A stretch of 64,000 nt of DNA from positions 30,735,462 through 30,799,461 of the forward strand of contig NC_091929.1 in the NCBI RefSeq assembly GCF_041260155.1. The letters are read 5' to 3'. This DNA is from Ptychodera flava. Lineage: Eukaryota > Hemichordata > Enteropneusta > Ptychoderidae. The translations under genes were made by a program, and so were the position numbers. Shown in pieces: positions 1 through 11,733 of the stretch (positions within the stretch are counted from its first letter, which is position 1; each line of letters starts with the position of its first letter). Below the pieces are notes generated by a model. That model was not told the DNA's origin. It saw only the letters and a list, made by a program, of their open reading frames with translations, and made no database searches.

Positions 1-2723
1 CAGAATAAACACTTATGTTTCGGTGCGTATGTACAACTTAAAACCATTGAGATTTAAGAGCTTAAATGTAGCTGCTTCCATTTCTTTACTCCAATTAGGT
101 GTAGACTTGCGCTGAACCGCTTTTACCATGTGTCATTGTTGAACACAATAATCAATAGATATGTCCGATAAACTCACCTATCCCAGTACATTGAGTTTAC
201 CACCCACGCATTATCGTACACTGCAGATAACCTTACGGCGGGAATGCCACCATGATTCATTTCAAACCAACTGGTTCTTGTAATTTTTGGACCCTGGCAG
301 GACTCATACGGTACTTGAGAAAATGTTAAATTTTGAGGAAATTGGAAGCGGTTCGCTACTGCTGTTAAACGTTCATGGGTTACATTAAATAGGGATTATC
401 CCCGATTCAACAAGTCGGGGTGAACGAATATGATAAGGCCAGAGAAATGAAATTCTTTGTTCTGCGCTCACTCAGAACGGACAGTAAGCGGGTAAGTACC
501 GTGGGTCAAAAAAAAGAGAAATTTTCACAAGTGCAATTTTTATATTAACTTGATTTCTCTGGTAATGTGATTTACTATATGTGATTTAGACTTCACCATG
601 ACATTCTGCATTCATGCACACGTTTTTAATCACATGCAAAATTTTGTCAACAAAGATTTTTAGGCAGAAATGCTATGGCGAAGGGTCTTATTCAAAAACT
701 CTCCAGTTTTTCCTTACGACTCTGACGTTAACGATGGCACGTATTTGTGCATAGCTCATGACCAAGCTTTCGTTTTGTAAAGACGCAAAACAAAGAACTG
801 ACTTCTTCGGCGCACTTATTATTTGTACGTTTACGACAGGTAGACGTTCCAGATATCAAATGTTGACAGAAATGCCATTGTTGCATTTCCCACCGTTTAT
901 CGTTCAAATGAGATTTCGCTATACGTATATTAACAGAGCTACAACAACTGCTACAGCCGTAAGGCCTCGGACAAGGGTTGTCTACCATCGATTAAAGGAG
1001 AAGTGTACAGCACGACAGGTATGAAAGCAACTGCTATGAATTCCATATACGACGAACCCTGTACAATATGCCCAGCTGAACTTTGCACGCAATGACGTCG
1101 GGTTGTACGTGACAAATCTACCATCCAATCGAAGACATACTCGCAGTTTACGACAACAGTTCGGAAATAATAACAGAGAAGCCTGCATTCGGAAACAACT
1201 GGTCTTCGAGTTATTTTTGTACTATCGTCATTTTCTTATCGGATATTGCCAAGCCCTGAATCAGGTACGTAAACATTTACCAGCAACGGGGGTAGACAAC
1301 AATATTCAATGTGTACATGGGCTATTGTTTGCCTGTTAATTTTCTTCGCTACGCAAACGTATACATACCACACGCGCACACGCATACAAACACATAGGAG
1401 CGAAATTATTTCAATTCTTGATATTTTTATGCTTATTTTTAAGTCTTTTTAGCGCGGATAGTTGTCGGTCTACTTACCGTCTTTATACGAATCCGTCAAC
1501 TAAGATGTCTACAATCGCCTGTATTCGTGTATAGCTCAAGCTTTCGTTTTGTAACAACGGTTGATTCCTAGAATATGGTGGCGACAGTACTAAACAATAG
1601 CTAGACAAATTTTCACCTGCGTAGAGCTGTTTGTTATTTTTCTCTTCACGAACTGCTTAATTTTCGGAGGGGTTTTGCGATTAAAATTGCTGTACTTTAA
1701 CCAGTCTTCCGCGATCGAATTTGGAGGTAAATTCGTCTGTGTGCCATCTGCGCAACAGCTTTCTGTGAAGAATGCGTGACAAGTTACCTTAAATGGCCCC
1801 TCTATCATGGTTGGTTGACTGACCGTGTCCTAAATAGGTATATGGCACCATTTTTATGCACCATAACGTTGTTCATATTTGTCATATTCGTCGGCGTTAC
1901 ATGTTTTCGGGGGTGTTACTGTGACCGAACTACGCTACACCACGTCGCAGTGCGTCAAACCATAATCGGTCCGGCAGTTAAGCCCTCAATACCGCTCATT
2001 GCAAATGACGTTATTTTTCGCTCATTAATATGCAAAACTAAATATTTGTCTGCATTTTCCGCAAGAAGGGGGAAATAAAGCCTGATAGTGCTACTATGGA
2101 TACTTAAAATTACGCTAATTTGTGGCTCAGACTACAAGGTAAAACAACAGCCACGCACTGCATGCAACAATAAATTAATATCAAGCAAGTCCTATAGAGG
2201 GATGTTATCAAGCAATAGCGTCCGATGTCGCGCGTGCGCAGCTATATTTAGTAACAAACCTTAGTCGCGGTCAGTGCTATTGTCAATAGTGAAAAATGGC
2301 TCACACGTATACGAGCGTCAACATGTGAGACATCTATGACATTATCGACGTCTGTAAAATAACAACTGTCAATATATTCTTGATATGTTTAATATTATTT
2401 TTGAACGCAATTTGTTCACATGATACTGTCACCTTAGTTACGAAACCAAGTGTACACGCAAGTCTATATTTACTATAGATCTCGGAGTCTACGTGCTGAC
2501 AAGTTCGGTATTTGATTTTAAAGCCTCGTTTTTTCCCCGTCATTTTTAAACACAATTAAGCCATTTTGCATGACTGTGTAGAGTGTTCTCGATAGAATAT
2601 AAATGATGACGTATGTTATGGTCTATATTTTACCGTGCGGAAGTTAAACGATATTTAACAACGTCTGTACAGTTTCATTTCCTTCTTTTGTTCAGGTCTA
2701 TGTTTATTGTTGCTAAGTAACGA
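1..2723. repeat. Segmental duplication, upstream block of unit A
   Basis: Aligns collinearly with 14618-17143. Identity is patchy: scattered substitutions and small indels over the first 1.2 kb, no difference at all over 1242-1777, then moderate divergence, then another identical stretch at about 2367-2566. It contains short open frames preserved in both copies (for example minus-strand 982-1188 and 2334-2555), but none has a recognisable domain, so I do not call a gene. Near its end, 2650-2770 holds an internal direct repeat of about 70 bp. The block lies 2-4 kb upstream of the membrane-protein gene and may carry its distal regulation. Confidence 0.85.
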
Positions 2724-4500
2724 TATTTAAACATGGACAGTGCAGTTTTGTTTCCTGCTATTGTTCAGCTCAACACTACATTTTGATGACGTGACGCATG
2801 CAGTCGAGCATATACGTTGCAAATTTACAAAAATTCACTTTTTCTCAACGGATTATCGGTTTTGGTTTATAAAATCATATACAAAAGACGATTTTAGGGA
2901 AAGAAATTGATAACAAGAAATCATGTTATCATTTTTGATCAAGAAACTTGCCAGATACCGACCTCTGTATGTTGAAGGAATGGAGGGCAACGCATTAACA
3001 AGGACAAGAGAAAAGTCAAAATTAACGGGCACGGTGGAGCGTATATGGGTGTATTCGACAAGGTACATGCATATGTTACACTTATCAATATGCTTGGTCC
3101 CCATTCTCTGACTGCAACAAACGGAGTAAAGAACAAAGCTCGAATACAATGGCACATTTTGAATATAAAGTCCGACACCACCATAAAACATTTCCACCGA
3201 AGACCTCCACGGGTATTCGCTATGTGTAACCAACTTAAACATAAATATGCCATATCGGCGTTTTGCCATGACTGTCTTCTTTAAGAAATCAGTATTTTCA
3301 GAACTCTTAAGCAAACTTACCTTCCCGCGAAATGGAATATCCGCTTAAAATACCAAGGCAACTCAGTTCACATAGGCTTCATGTGTGTGAACAGTTTCTT
3401 CATAAAGTTACCCGCCATTTTGCGATCTAAATTATAGTGAGACCAACCTTTGTACTCAAATGCGAGGTGAACGCGAGCATAGCAGGTGACTATAAGTATA
3501 CGGGTTGTTGACATGTCCGTCCCCGGGGTGGGGTGGGGATAGAAGTGTCTTGGTCTCAGCACAGATTTCTTCTTGCTGTTGTTTATTTTATACGTTTGAC
3601 TACGATATGTATTGCCAATAAAAATTTATACAGCCACACTTGGTGTCTTGGTCTTATGTTAACACAGGTTTTGCACAGATTTCTATTTCTCATTCTCTGT
3701 GTCACATAATTGTCCTATGACAATCCATAAATCCTCGAGAAAAACAGGACAGGCAACTGAGGTAAAGATCAAAGGGATTTTTCTTGAGGGTCTATCGACA
3801 ATTCTAGACCTTCGAGCAAAGTGTACATATGCATAACGTCAGTGTGATCATTAATGAATTAAATGTACCTACGAAGTATTGTTGTCGGGGACCGCTAGGT
3901 AAATAAGCTTAATATATTCCAAGTGAGATTGTACAAAGAAACACCAGCAGTACCCGTCCCGTTTTTCTCGAGGGTCTATGGACAATCTTACTCTCTTACT
4001 CGAAGTTTTGTCACTATGTCGTGTCTGTTATGTTATGCCCAATGCGCCTACGCAAGCACTGGGTAAGTTACAAATCTGTGGACGCTGTCACCGGATTATC
4101 ACGGGATTACGTAGACAAAGTCAACAACGAACACACCAGCAAGGTATAACAGGGAAACCAACCCGGGGGACGGACATATAAACAACCCCCTATGCTCTAA
4201 GTGTGATCTGAAGTCACGTGAAAATATTGCTTCATTCGAGACAACCGGTGAACGAAATATGTACGATCACACTTTCCGTATTTGTTAATTACTAAGTGTT
4301 CCCTGTTGTAGTCAGTCCTGATTTTTCTTTCTAAACTGTAAGTACACATGACAAGCTCAAAAAGGATGCGTCCAATTGTCGTCAATTACAAAGTCGTTAA
4401 TTACTCAGTGACACCCTTGGTCGTTCAGGTATTGACTTTGGAATTACCAAGGAGATGTATGATACTTGAGAGAAGTTTTAGTTTGGGCACTGTCACTATT
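2724..4500. other. Non-coding stretch, partly homologous to unit B
   Basis: About 3090-3310 aligns with 18138-18320 of unit B, starting from the shared motif around CATTCTCTGACTGCAACAAA, so the duplication continues here at lower identity. The rest (about 3320-4500) is mostly unit A-specific and shows no supported gene. Confidence 0.5.
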
Positions 4501-4815
4501 ACCGTGCGAAACCTATACTTCTTCGTTTGGCACTGTCTCCATTCTGCGCATGCGAGACTCGTTTATTCACACATGGCCCATCCCTTAAAAGCAAAGGGCC
4601 GTGAATGTGATCAAAGTTCGGAGAGACTCAGTAAAAACATTGACTTCAAGTACAATTTTTGCTGACAGCCTTTTTTCAAATGACGCCATCCGAGGAAAAT
4701 ATGCAGCACTTATTTTTAACTTATCGACTACATTTTTCAACAGAATATCGGAAGTTGCATGAAGAAGCCTCTCGTTGACATATACCGAAGAATAAGTCCA
4801 CGACGAAATAACAAA
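4500..4815 (+). promoter_or_regulatory. Probable promoter / 5'UTR of membrane-protein gene A
   Basis: Aligns with 19200-19488 just upstream of the paralogue. Conserved patches include an ATGACGCCATCCGA-type stretch and CTTATCGACT near the exon. An upstream in-frame ATG at 4759 exists here, but the matching ATG in the paralogue meets a stop after six codons. The conserved start is therefore the ATG at 4816, which also has the better context (AAAATGG). Confidence 0.4.
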
Positions 4816-7104
4816 ATGGTGTCATTTGAAAATTGCTGTACCAGTGGTATCTTGTTTCTTCTGTGTTTTATAACTAGCTGGTGTTTGACGTGCGCACTTA
4901 CCTTCCCAGTTGGCTGGCGTATTATAGATATCCAAGAACGAAGGTAAATATCGTCATGGACCGGTCGACAACTGTTGTCATAGATGTAAGGGATGGATTA
5001 CTCGATGTTTGAATGGAAGTGGTCAGAATTCCGACATGAAATTTATATTCAAGTTGTCAATTATATGAACTTTTACATTCATACTTGTTACACAAAATTC
5101 AACATATTTTCCGTTCTATGATCAGGTTATTTTTTTTTGCAAACACAGAAATGCAATTTATCCGGTAATGTTGATTGGACAATTCTTCTCTCGTAGCTGT
5201 AGGAAAGTTTTTGTCTGAAAGTAGAGACAACACGTATGTCAATACGTATGTTTTCTATCCGAGCCGTAAGCTATGACCTCGGTCGTGACCTCTGCTGCCT
5301 CTGCAATTATCACCTTTCGCGAAAGAGAAGCTACTAATTAGTTGGTCAAATCAATATTGAATGAATCTCATTTGTTCTGTGACTGTATACACCAACAAAT
5401 TTAAGCTTAAATATTCATCCAATAGGGTGTTTGCAAAGTAGAAGGTTGCTGTCGACGCCATATTATGCAAATAGTTGCTAGGGACTCATATCTCGATTGG
5501 TATTATTCCGCATTCACAACCTGAATATATCGCTGAGATAAGTTACCCTCAATTAATAATCATTAAATCCATATGATTCAGCTTCAACCAATGCCTATCC
5601 AACCATCGGTTAACTCTGGTTAATGCAAACTAAATTGGTAATTTGAGACGACGAAATTGACGACGACTAGATAAATGTCATGACAGTTTTTCAATTTACA
5701 TCGGAGTTGAGATTGCTCTGTGCCCTACACAACTTGCGACAGTAACGTCAAAAGACAAGATCTGATTTTCTCACATTCCTGGCTACTGGGTGTGTGGGAT
5801 CGACGGAGTGTGTAAAATCGATCCTACACTCTCAGAAATCGTCCCACCCTCTGCAGGCATACATAGATTACACGAGCTCTGATTGGATGATAAACAGCCT
5901 TTCTGTTCTACGCGTAAAATATTATCCAATGGCACGATGAGTAACACACGAACCGGAACTACAAAGTAAGCAGGTCAGAGTAGAGTAGCTGGCGACAGCG
6001 TTGTCAAGATTTTTGGATAAAGTTGTACGTCGTTGGTGACATAATTTTCCAAAAAATTGGTGAACATAGGCCACTGGGAACATATAGCCAGTGTTTTATC
6101 TGTTGGACATCTAGTCCGTAGCAGTAGTTGAAGTATCGGCAGTGGAAATCGCCACGGAGTTCGCGTAAGTGACACCGAATAGGCTTATTAGGTGGCCACA
6201 AAGTAGGAATTTCACTGATACAGTTATGCATTCAGTGTGTTCATTCTGAATTTAATGCATTTTGTGGTCAAGTGAGAAAAAAATTTCACAACCCCAAGGA
6301 CTTCGGATCAGATTTCTCACACGAATTCGGGTTAGTTTTGTTGAGGGGAAACCCCCAACGAGTGTGCGAAGTCTTATCCAATGTCCTTGGGGATGTAAGA
6401 TTCTATTATTCTTATACTTAAGCACGATGAAATATCGGTTTTTAAATGAACTTGGTCGGATCAGAATTGTGTGACAAAGGCTCAGCGAATGTGTTGCTAT
6501 GCTCCTGAATAATAACTGTGTGTGCATTATTGTATTCCAGGGACAAGTGGATCTTGTGCGTTTGCCTTTCCTTCGGGATGTTTTTCTTACTATACGCCAG
6601 TAAATATGAAGAGAAGATAACGCAATATGTCTCTATCCACTTCTGCACTTTTGAGGTAAGCCGAGCAGAATTTTGCTAAATGATTCCGACGGCAAGCAGC
6701 AATGTGTTGAAACGTCCGACATAGTAATACCTAGCTAGCTACTAGAGCTACTTGTCTATCTGTACTTCCGCATGTCTATCTAATACCCATGTATCCTGTA
6801 AGTCTGTTTATCTAATACATCCAGCAATACATCTATCTTACCTTTTATCCATCCAAATATATGTACATCTCTCTGTTTATCTTTACTAATCAATATTGAT
6901 TAAACAGTCTTGTCTTTTTTCAATCGATATCACTCAATATTCTTTCACTTTAATAGGCCGCACTGTTCATATACCCACCACTAGGTCTCCTGCTGATTTT
7001 TCTGTATGTGAAAGGTGTCTTACAGCAGGCTTTTGACTGGGTTTTTGGGTAAGTATAACATTCATTTTCCCTCTGTTAACAACTTTCTCTTTCATAGAAT
7101 GTGA
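4816..7104 (+). CDS. Small multi-pass membrane protein A (unknown family), 4 exons
   Basis: Exons 4816-4943, 6541-6655, 6957-7048 and 7098-7104, all with GT/AG introns and phases 2, 0 and 2. Predicted product is about 113 aa: a short polar N-terminus (MVSFENCC), a transmembrane segment at residues 10-32, a junction motif GWR, a second hydrophobic segment in exon 2 (WILCVCLSFGMFFLLYA), a charged loop, and a third in exon 3 (FIYPPLGLLLIFLYV). The frame stops two codons into exon 4. The same exons, splice phases 2 and 0, and GWR junction occur in the unit B gene at 19489-24013, which is the main support for a real gene. Exon 3 ends in phase 2 here but phase 0 in the paralogue. Read in phase 0, exon 4 would stay open to 7292 (NVTYFAYLEG...), so this copy may have shifted frame and lost its old tail, or may be decaying. 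I do not recognise the family. Localisation in a membrane is inferred only from hydrophobicity. Confidence 0.55.
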
Positions 7105-7602
7105 CATATTTCGCATACCTTGAGGGAGCGCGAGTTAATCTTGACAATGATATTGCGAATTTACACATATCCACAAATAATATATTTGTCGTAGGTCCTA
7201 GCAGTACAACAGCTAACAGCGATAGCAAATTGGGTGGTGTGTTGGTATTGTGCAGTAATATTAATCTAAAATGGGTACCCTTAAGTCAATAACGTTTGAC
7301 ATATAAATCCTTTTTGCCCACATCTTTTAGTGTAATGTACACATCTCCTATATTTTTATTACATGTTAACGGAATGTTCTGCTAAGGCGCATCACTGTAT
7401 TTTATGGGTGATGTCGACGCAATTTGATTAGCTATTTGTGACGGCGAAATATGTGTTGTACCTGGACAATAGTTAGGACTGTGGTGATATTTTGTAAAAA
7501 ATGACTTGATTCCGTGCATTACGTAATATATCAGTCTTCGGCGTTCACGGCACATGGTCATTTAATTCAAATTAATCGGCCTTGAAAGTATTGTTCCTAA
7601 AT

Positions 7603-7776
<174 letters not shown>

Positions 7777-8250
7777 ATAAACTGTGCACCAATTCCGAAA
7801 ACGATGGCAACAGCATTTTCGGCCCTAATAATTGTATGGAGCCTTTTAGAAATATTTTCCCACTATTTCCAGTTCCGAAGACTTATCGACTTATCGATAC
7901 CTACGATTTTATCTGTGATTCTGCATCAGTGTTCACATTAATATGAGTACATATCATGTTTGTCCAACATATGCTGTAATGTTTTAAAATTATGAAATTT
8001 GACAGGTGTACTTTTGCGATAATTTTTAAAAATTGCGTGTTGTAATCTACAATACAGAAGCTGCAAGATCTTTGTCACATATTTCGATGTAATATTTTGT
8101 AGTTTCATAGGTGTTTTAAGAACACTTGCGTTTACTGGACATAATCAGCCCATCGCGTTAATTACCAGTAGCCTAGGGAGCCGTGTCGGCTGGGGATAAG
8201 CAGAATATCCGCCAGGCAAACCCTTTTAGTCCTTATCCAAATGTTGGTGT
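7777..8250 (+). other. Probable 3' exon / 3'UTR of gene A
   Basis: Starts right after the (CT)n-CAG acceptor and aligns with 24971-25420 in unit B (ATAAACTGTGCA... in both). Reading frames differ between copies and the predicted stops lie upstream, so I treat it as untranslated. Homology runs through the AT-rich tail to about 8250. Confidence 0.5.
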
Positions 8251-8799
8251 CCACTGATGATTGGCTTACTAAGCCAATGAAGATAAAGAGGAACGAGTGG
8301 CAAGCCGTATAAATAAACCAATGGTGCATGAATTTGCAGATTCAGTAAGATCACCAGTCGCAACGATCTTAATGCTTTTTACATCGAAAAAGTAGTTTGG
8401 TAGAAAAAGGGCAATTATTTGAGGGCAAAAATTGAACAAGCAAATCAGATATTTCCACGGATTTGTTTTAACCATTCGATACAGTCGCGCATTGCATTTA
8501 ATTTTCTGTGTCTATGTAAAGTTTGCCGTTTAGTTTTGTTACATATACTTTCATGTTTGAGTTATTAGATTATTATTTGATAGAGAGCAGTTATCTTCTC
8601 TGCGTCATGATTAGTATATGAAAAATTTTCTGCTGATATGAAGCGTGCTTGGAAGGTTATATCTGATTGGTCGATTGTCACTATTCAGAGCAACTTGGGG
8701 AGTCTTTTTGTATTATTTTATTATAACGGTAAGATTCAGCCACCCAATTGGATATCAGCTTCTGAGACGCTGCACATCAGCCCAAAATGTTCTCTGCTA

Positions 8800-9050
8800 T
8801 AATTTACCAGTACGCTCAATCACAATGATGCTTTGTGCTTTTAATTTCTTTTTACTTAATCCAGATAATTTCATAAACATAAAGATGAACGATAATCTTT
8901 ATTTCAACGAATACGCAGGAAAATGTAAACTTCTTTATAAAAACATTAGAGCTATATTACAACCTGTCTTCCCAGTGTCATGAGTCTGCCTTATATTCAC
9001 GAATGAGATGCAAGGGAAATTTTGATCTGACAGTGATATACAGTTACCCT
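8800..9050. repeat. Segmental duplication, downstream block of unit A
   Basis: Aligns with 28262-28535 in unit B (TACGCTCAATCAC..., CATAATTTCATAAAC-type and CAACCTGTCT..CCGGTGTCATGA blocks). The right end stops where the TATAG array begins in A and a hairpin element begins in B. No gene seen. Confidence 0.7.
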
Positions 9051-9055
9051 TAGTG

Positions 9056-9310
9056 TAGTATAGTATAGTATAGTATAGTATAGTATAGTATAGTATAGTA
9101 TAGTATAGTATAGTATAGTATAGTATAGTATAGTATAGTATAGTATAGTATAGTATAGTATAGTATAGAATTGTGCAGTGCAGTGCAGTGCATTCCTGTG
9201 CAGAGCAGTGCAGCACAGTACAGTACTGTACAGTACAGTACAGCACAGCACAGCGCAGCGCAGTGCAGTGCAGTGCAGTGCAGTGCAGTACAGTACAGTA
9301 CAGTACAGTA
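9056..9310. repeat. Compound pentanucleotide satellite TATAG then CAGTG/CAGTA
   Basis: About 23 tandem copies of TAGTA/TATAG (9056-9169) are followed by about 140 bp of five-base units drifting between CAGTG, CAGTA, CAGCA and CAGCG. The 5-bp period holds across the change of sequence. It creates long but meaningless open frames on both strands. Confidence 0.9.
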
Positions 9311-9314
9311 CTAT

Positions 9315-9511
9315 GACAGAACTCCATGACCTTGCCTTGACGTTTGTGTGGTACGGAAGTTATTTTCACGAGTGATGCGGTGTATCATGCGGCCGTATTT
9401 TCACGAGCGAAGCGAGTGAAAATACAGCAAGGATACACCGCATCACTCGTGAAAATAACTTCCGTACCACACAAACGTCAGGGCAAGGTTACAAGGTCAT
9501 TGAGTTCTGTT
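9315..9511. mobile_element. Hairpin (foldback) MITE
   Basis: Near-perfect inverted repeat. The left arm from CAGAACTCCATGACCTTG through ATTTTCACGAGTGATGCGG is mirrored on the right to CATTGAGTTCTG. A 20-bp inner stem sits around CGAGCGAAGCGAG. No coding capacity. Confidence 0.8.
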
Positions 9512-10516
9512 ATTATTACATATGTTCCCAAATTACACACGTTGGTAACTTCGTCGAGCAAGTAAATTCTTGGGTCGGCGGATGGATATTACTTAACCTA
9601 TAGAGTTATTCGCCCCTCAGCTGTACACTCAAACATAGAGAAAGATGGATAGAGTGGCAACGGGTATTGTTTAAGGCGTGAAGCGGTTACGTAACCCATC
9701 CATGTTCGCCTCGCCTCAGGTTGCTCTCGCCTCTCTTTTCCGAAGAGTGCCGACCATGAATCCTTTGGTAGTTTTCGGATTTTCGCCAATTGTTAAGCGA
9801 AAGTATGTTCGGCAAAGTTTGTGTTGTTGTTGTCGTGTGGTGCTGAGCAGAATCGACGTGCTGGCGAAAACGGGAGTGTTTTGAGCTTCAGGAAAACGAG
9901 TTTTACCGTTTTAAAAATTCCTCTCATATTTTTATGAATATATAATGAGTGTGTTTGAACCAAATTTGAAAGTCTTTTATCGATACTGTCTGGTTTTACT
10001 CAATGGTTTACGGTCAGTCGTACCTCTTTTACACGTGGGTCAAGGAAGGACATGTTTATGAAACTGCTGGCGTGTTATGTTTTGATTGGCGTGAAGCAGT
10101 GTTTCTGGCCTGAGAGCTCACAAAGTAACTATGGTTGCTACGCGACTGGCAGTACGATGCCTCCAAAAAGTTTAACACCTTTGGAGCTCATTTTAATATG
10201 AAAAGCCAATAGTCTACCGAGACGACCATGGAACAAAAGGCATGCAAGTGTTGCTACTCTGTCTATCTTTCTCTGTGACTCAAACAACGTCACTCACACA
10301 CATGACACTGCAAATGTTTTCAAGTGAAACCGTTCGTAATTCAAATCCTTATAATCGAAATTCATATACACTGGAACAAGAACAATGAGTAAAACTTCAA
10401 AACGAGAAAGTCTAATTATGTTATCGGTTGAATCATTCAATCTGAGTCGGAATCGGAGTAGATCACTGAAGGTCGGCGACGTTAAATGTGAGGCGATGCA
10501 ACGACGCGTGATAGGC
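9512..10516. other. No supported gene
   Basis: Only short open frames. The part near 10294-10516 adjoins the Crypton remnant and may be its flank. Confidence 0.5.
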
Positions 10517-11272
10517 CTATACAGGCGAAGACTGTTGAGATAGGGAATTATTTCCGGTGATGTTGAAGGTAAAGTTGAACGATCCACCACTGATTTGTGC
10601 ATTTGAGAACATCCCTGGTAGTTGCGGAAACTGATGGAGGGCATTTTGATGCATTGACGACAAGGGACCTCGAATACCATACGAAGGACCTGCCACCGGT
10701 CGCGGTGTATGTTCGGACGGCATCAGGCTTATACTTCCGGTCGCGGTCGATTGTGGATCAACTGCAGGTTGTATACCGGCGAGTATGTTGCTCATCTGAC
10801 GCTGCTGGTCTGCACTGGCCATAGAATAGCGGTTGGTAACTTGAGTAATGCTGGATTTTTGTGCCCGCTTAGCTTAGTTGTGAAGCCACAGTTGGTGGAA
10901 CGCCGGCATCGAGCAGTCGTTGTACGCAGGCTTTACCGTACGAGCGCTGTCAGTGAGTCCCGTCGCTCAGAAAAAAAAACGGGCTAGCAATTGATCTAAC
11001 TCAGGTGGTGGAATGTTCAGAACTTCGCAAGTTTCTTCTGTCATGGTGTGAAGCCATTCCTTGAAAAGTGCCACTTCGCGTCTTGTTTTCATTTCCGTGT
11101 TTGGTTTTCTGCGGTGCAACTTTCGACATGTTAGCTGTGTTGACACGGGAACATCTCCCTGTGCAGTCCCAGACGGCACTGTCAACGACGCTACCGTCGC
11201 GTTATCCTTGGAAAATACTTGTTTCTCAAGTGTCACAAGGTGTTTCCATTGTGTCTCCGTAATAAAATTCAC
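10517..11272 (-). mobile_element. Internally deleted Crypton-type DNA transposon (tyrosine recombinase)
   Basis: Read on the minus strand, 11272 to about 10967 encodes the N-terminal part typical of Crypton/DUF3504-like recombinases: a basic linker, then TRREVALFKEWL and PPPELDQLLARFF, where the family continues into its core. A T9 run and a short junction follow, where the central catalytic part (including the box with the first Arg) is missing. From about 10940 a frame resumes with the C-terminal box II region LLDAGVPPTVASQLSGHKN. After one frame change it runs on as SMASADQQRQMSNIL and a Pro/Ser-rich tail ending in ISGGSFNFTFNITG. With the core absent it cannot be an active recombinase. 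It lies only in unit A, so it probably arrived after the duplication or was lost from B. The family call rests on motif memory, not a search. Confidence 0.65.
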
Positions 11273-11289
11273 TTTCCAATGATCAACAT

Positions 11290-11730
11290 ATTCGCAATTT
11301 TGCGGTCCTCCATCGAGCGGGTTTCAATATACAATAGACGACAATTCTTACCAAAGTATAAAGTAGTCCGCCAAATTTGATACTCATTTGCATAATTTAG
11401 CGTGAAAATACCGAAAAATTATTGAATGGGCACGTGACTAATTTGCATAGTTATTTGATGGCTTGTGACATTCTCCCTCAATCTGTAAGTACGTTTTAGC
11501 TGTTTGACAAGGAGTTTATTGTTAACATTTTGTATTATTATGATAAAATTAATAAAGTGTAGGAAGCAACTGTGTGGTCAATATGATATGCAATTTATCC
11601 TGCCAAAAACCGAATTTTGAAAAGGAACTATTTTTCTCATATGCACATTACTGAGATTCAATACCAACTTTATGTGGTGGGGCACAATAGAATAATCTGC
11701 AGTACATATGTAATAATTAAAATAATTGTA
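11290..11730. other. AT-rich spacer
   Basis: No gene or clear repeat. It lies between the Crypton remnant and the minisatellite. Confidence 0.4.
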
Positions 11731-11733
11731 CTT

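Noticed and set aside
982-1188. Minus-strand frame conserved in both duplicate units (also 15438-15644)
   Set aside because: The block is so similar between units that any frame would be conserved. No domain, no splice context.
2853-3314. 153-codon minus-strand frame
   Set aside because: No motif, and the homologous unit B stretch does not keep it open.
8935-9369. Frames of 84-144 codons over the pentanucleotide array
   Set aside because: Pure translation of a 5-bp repeat.
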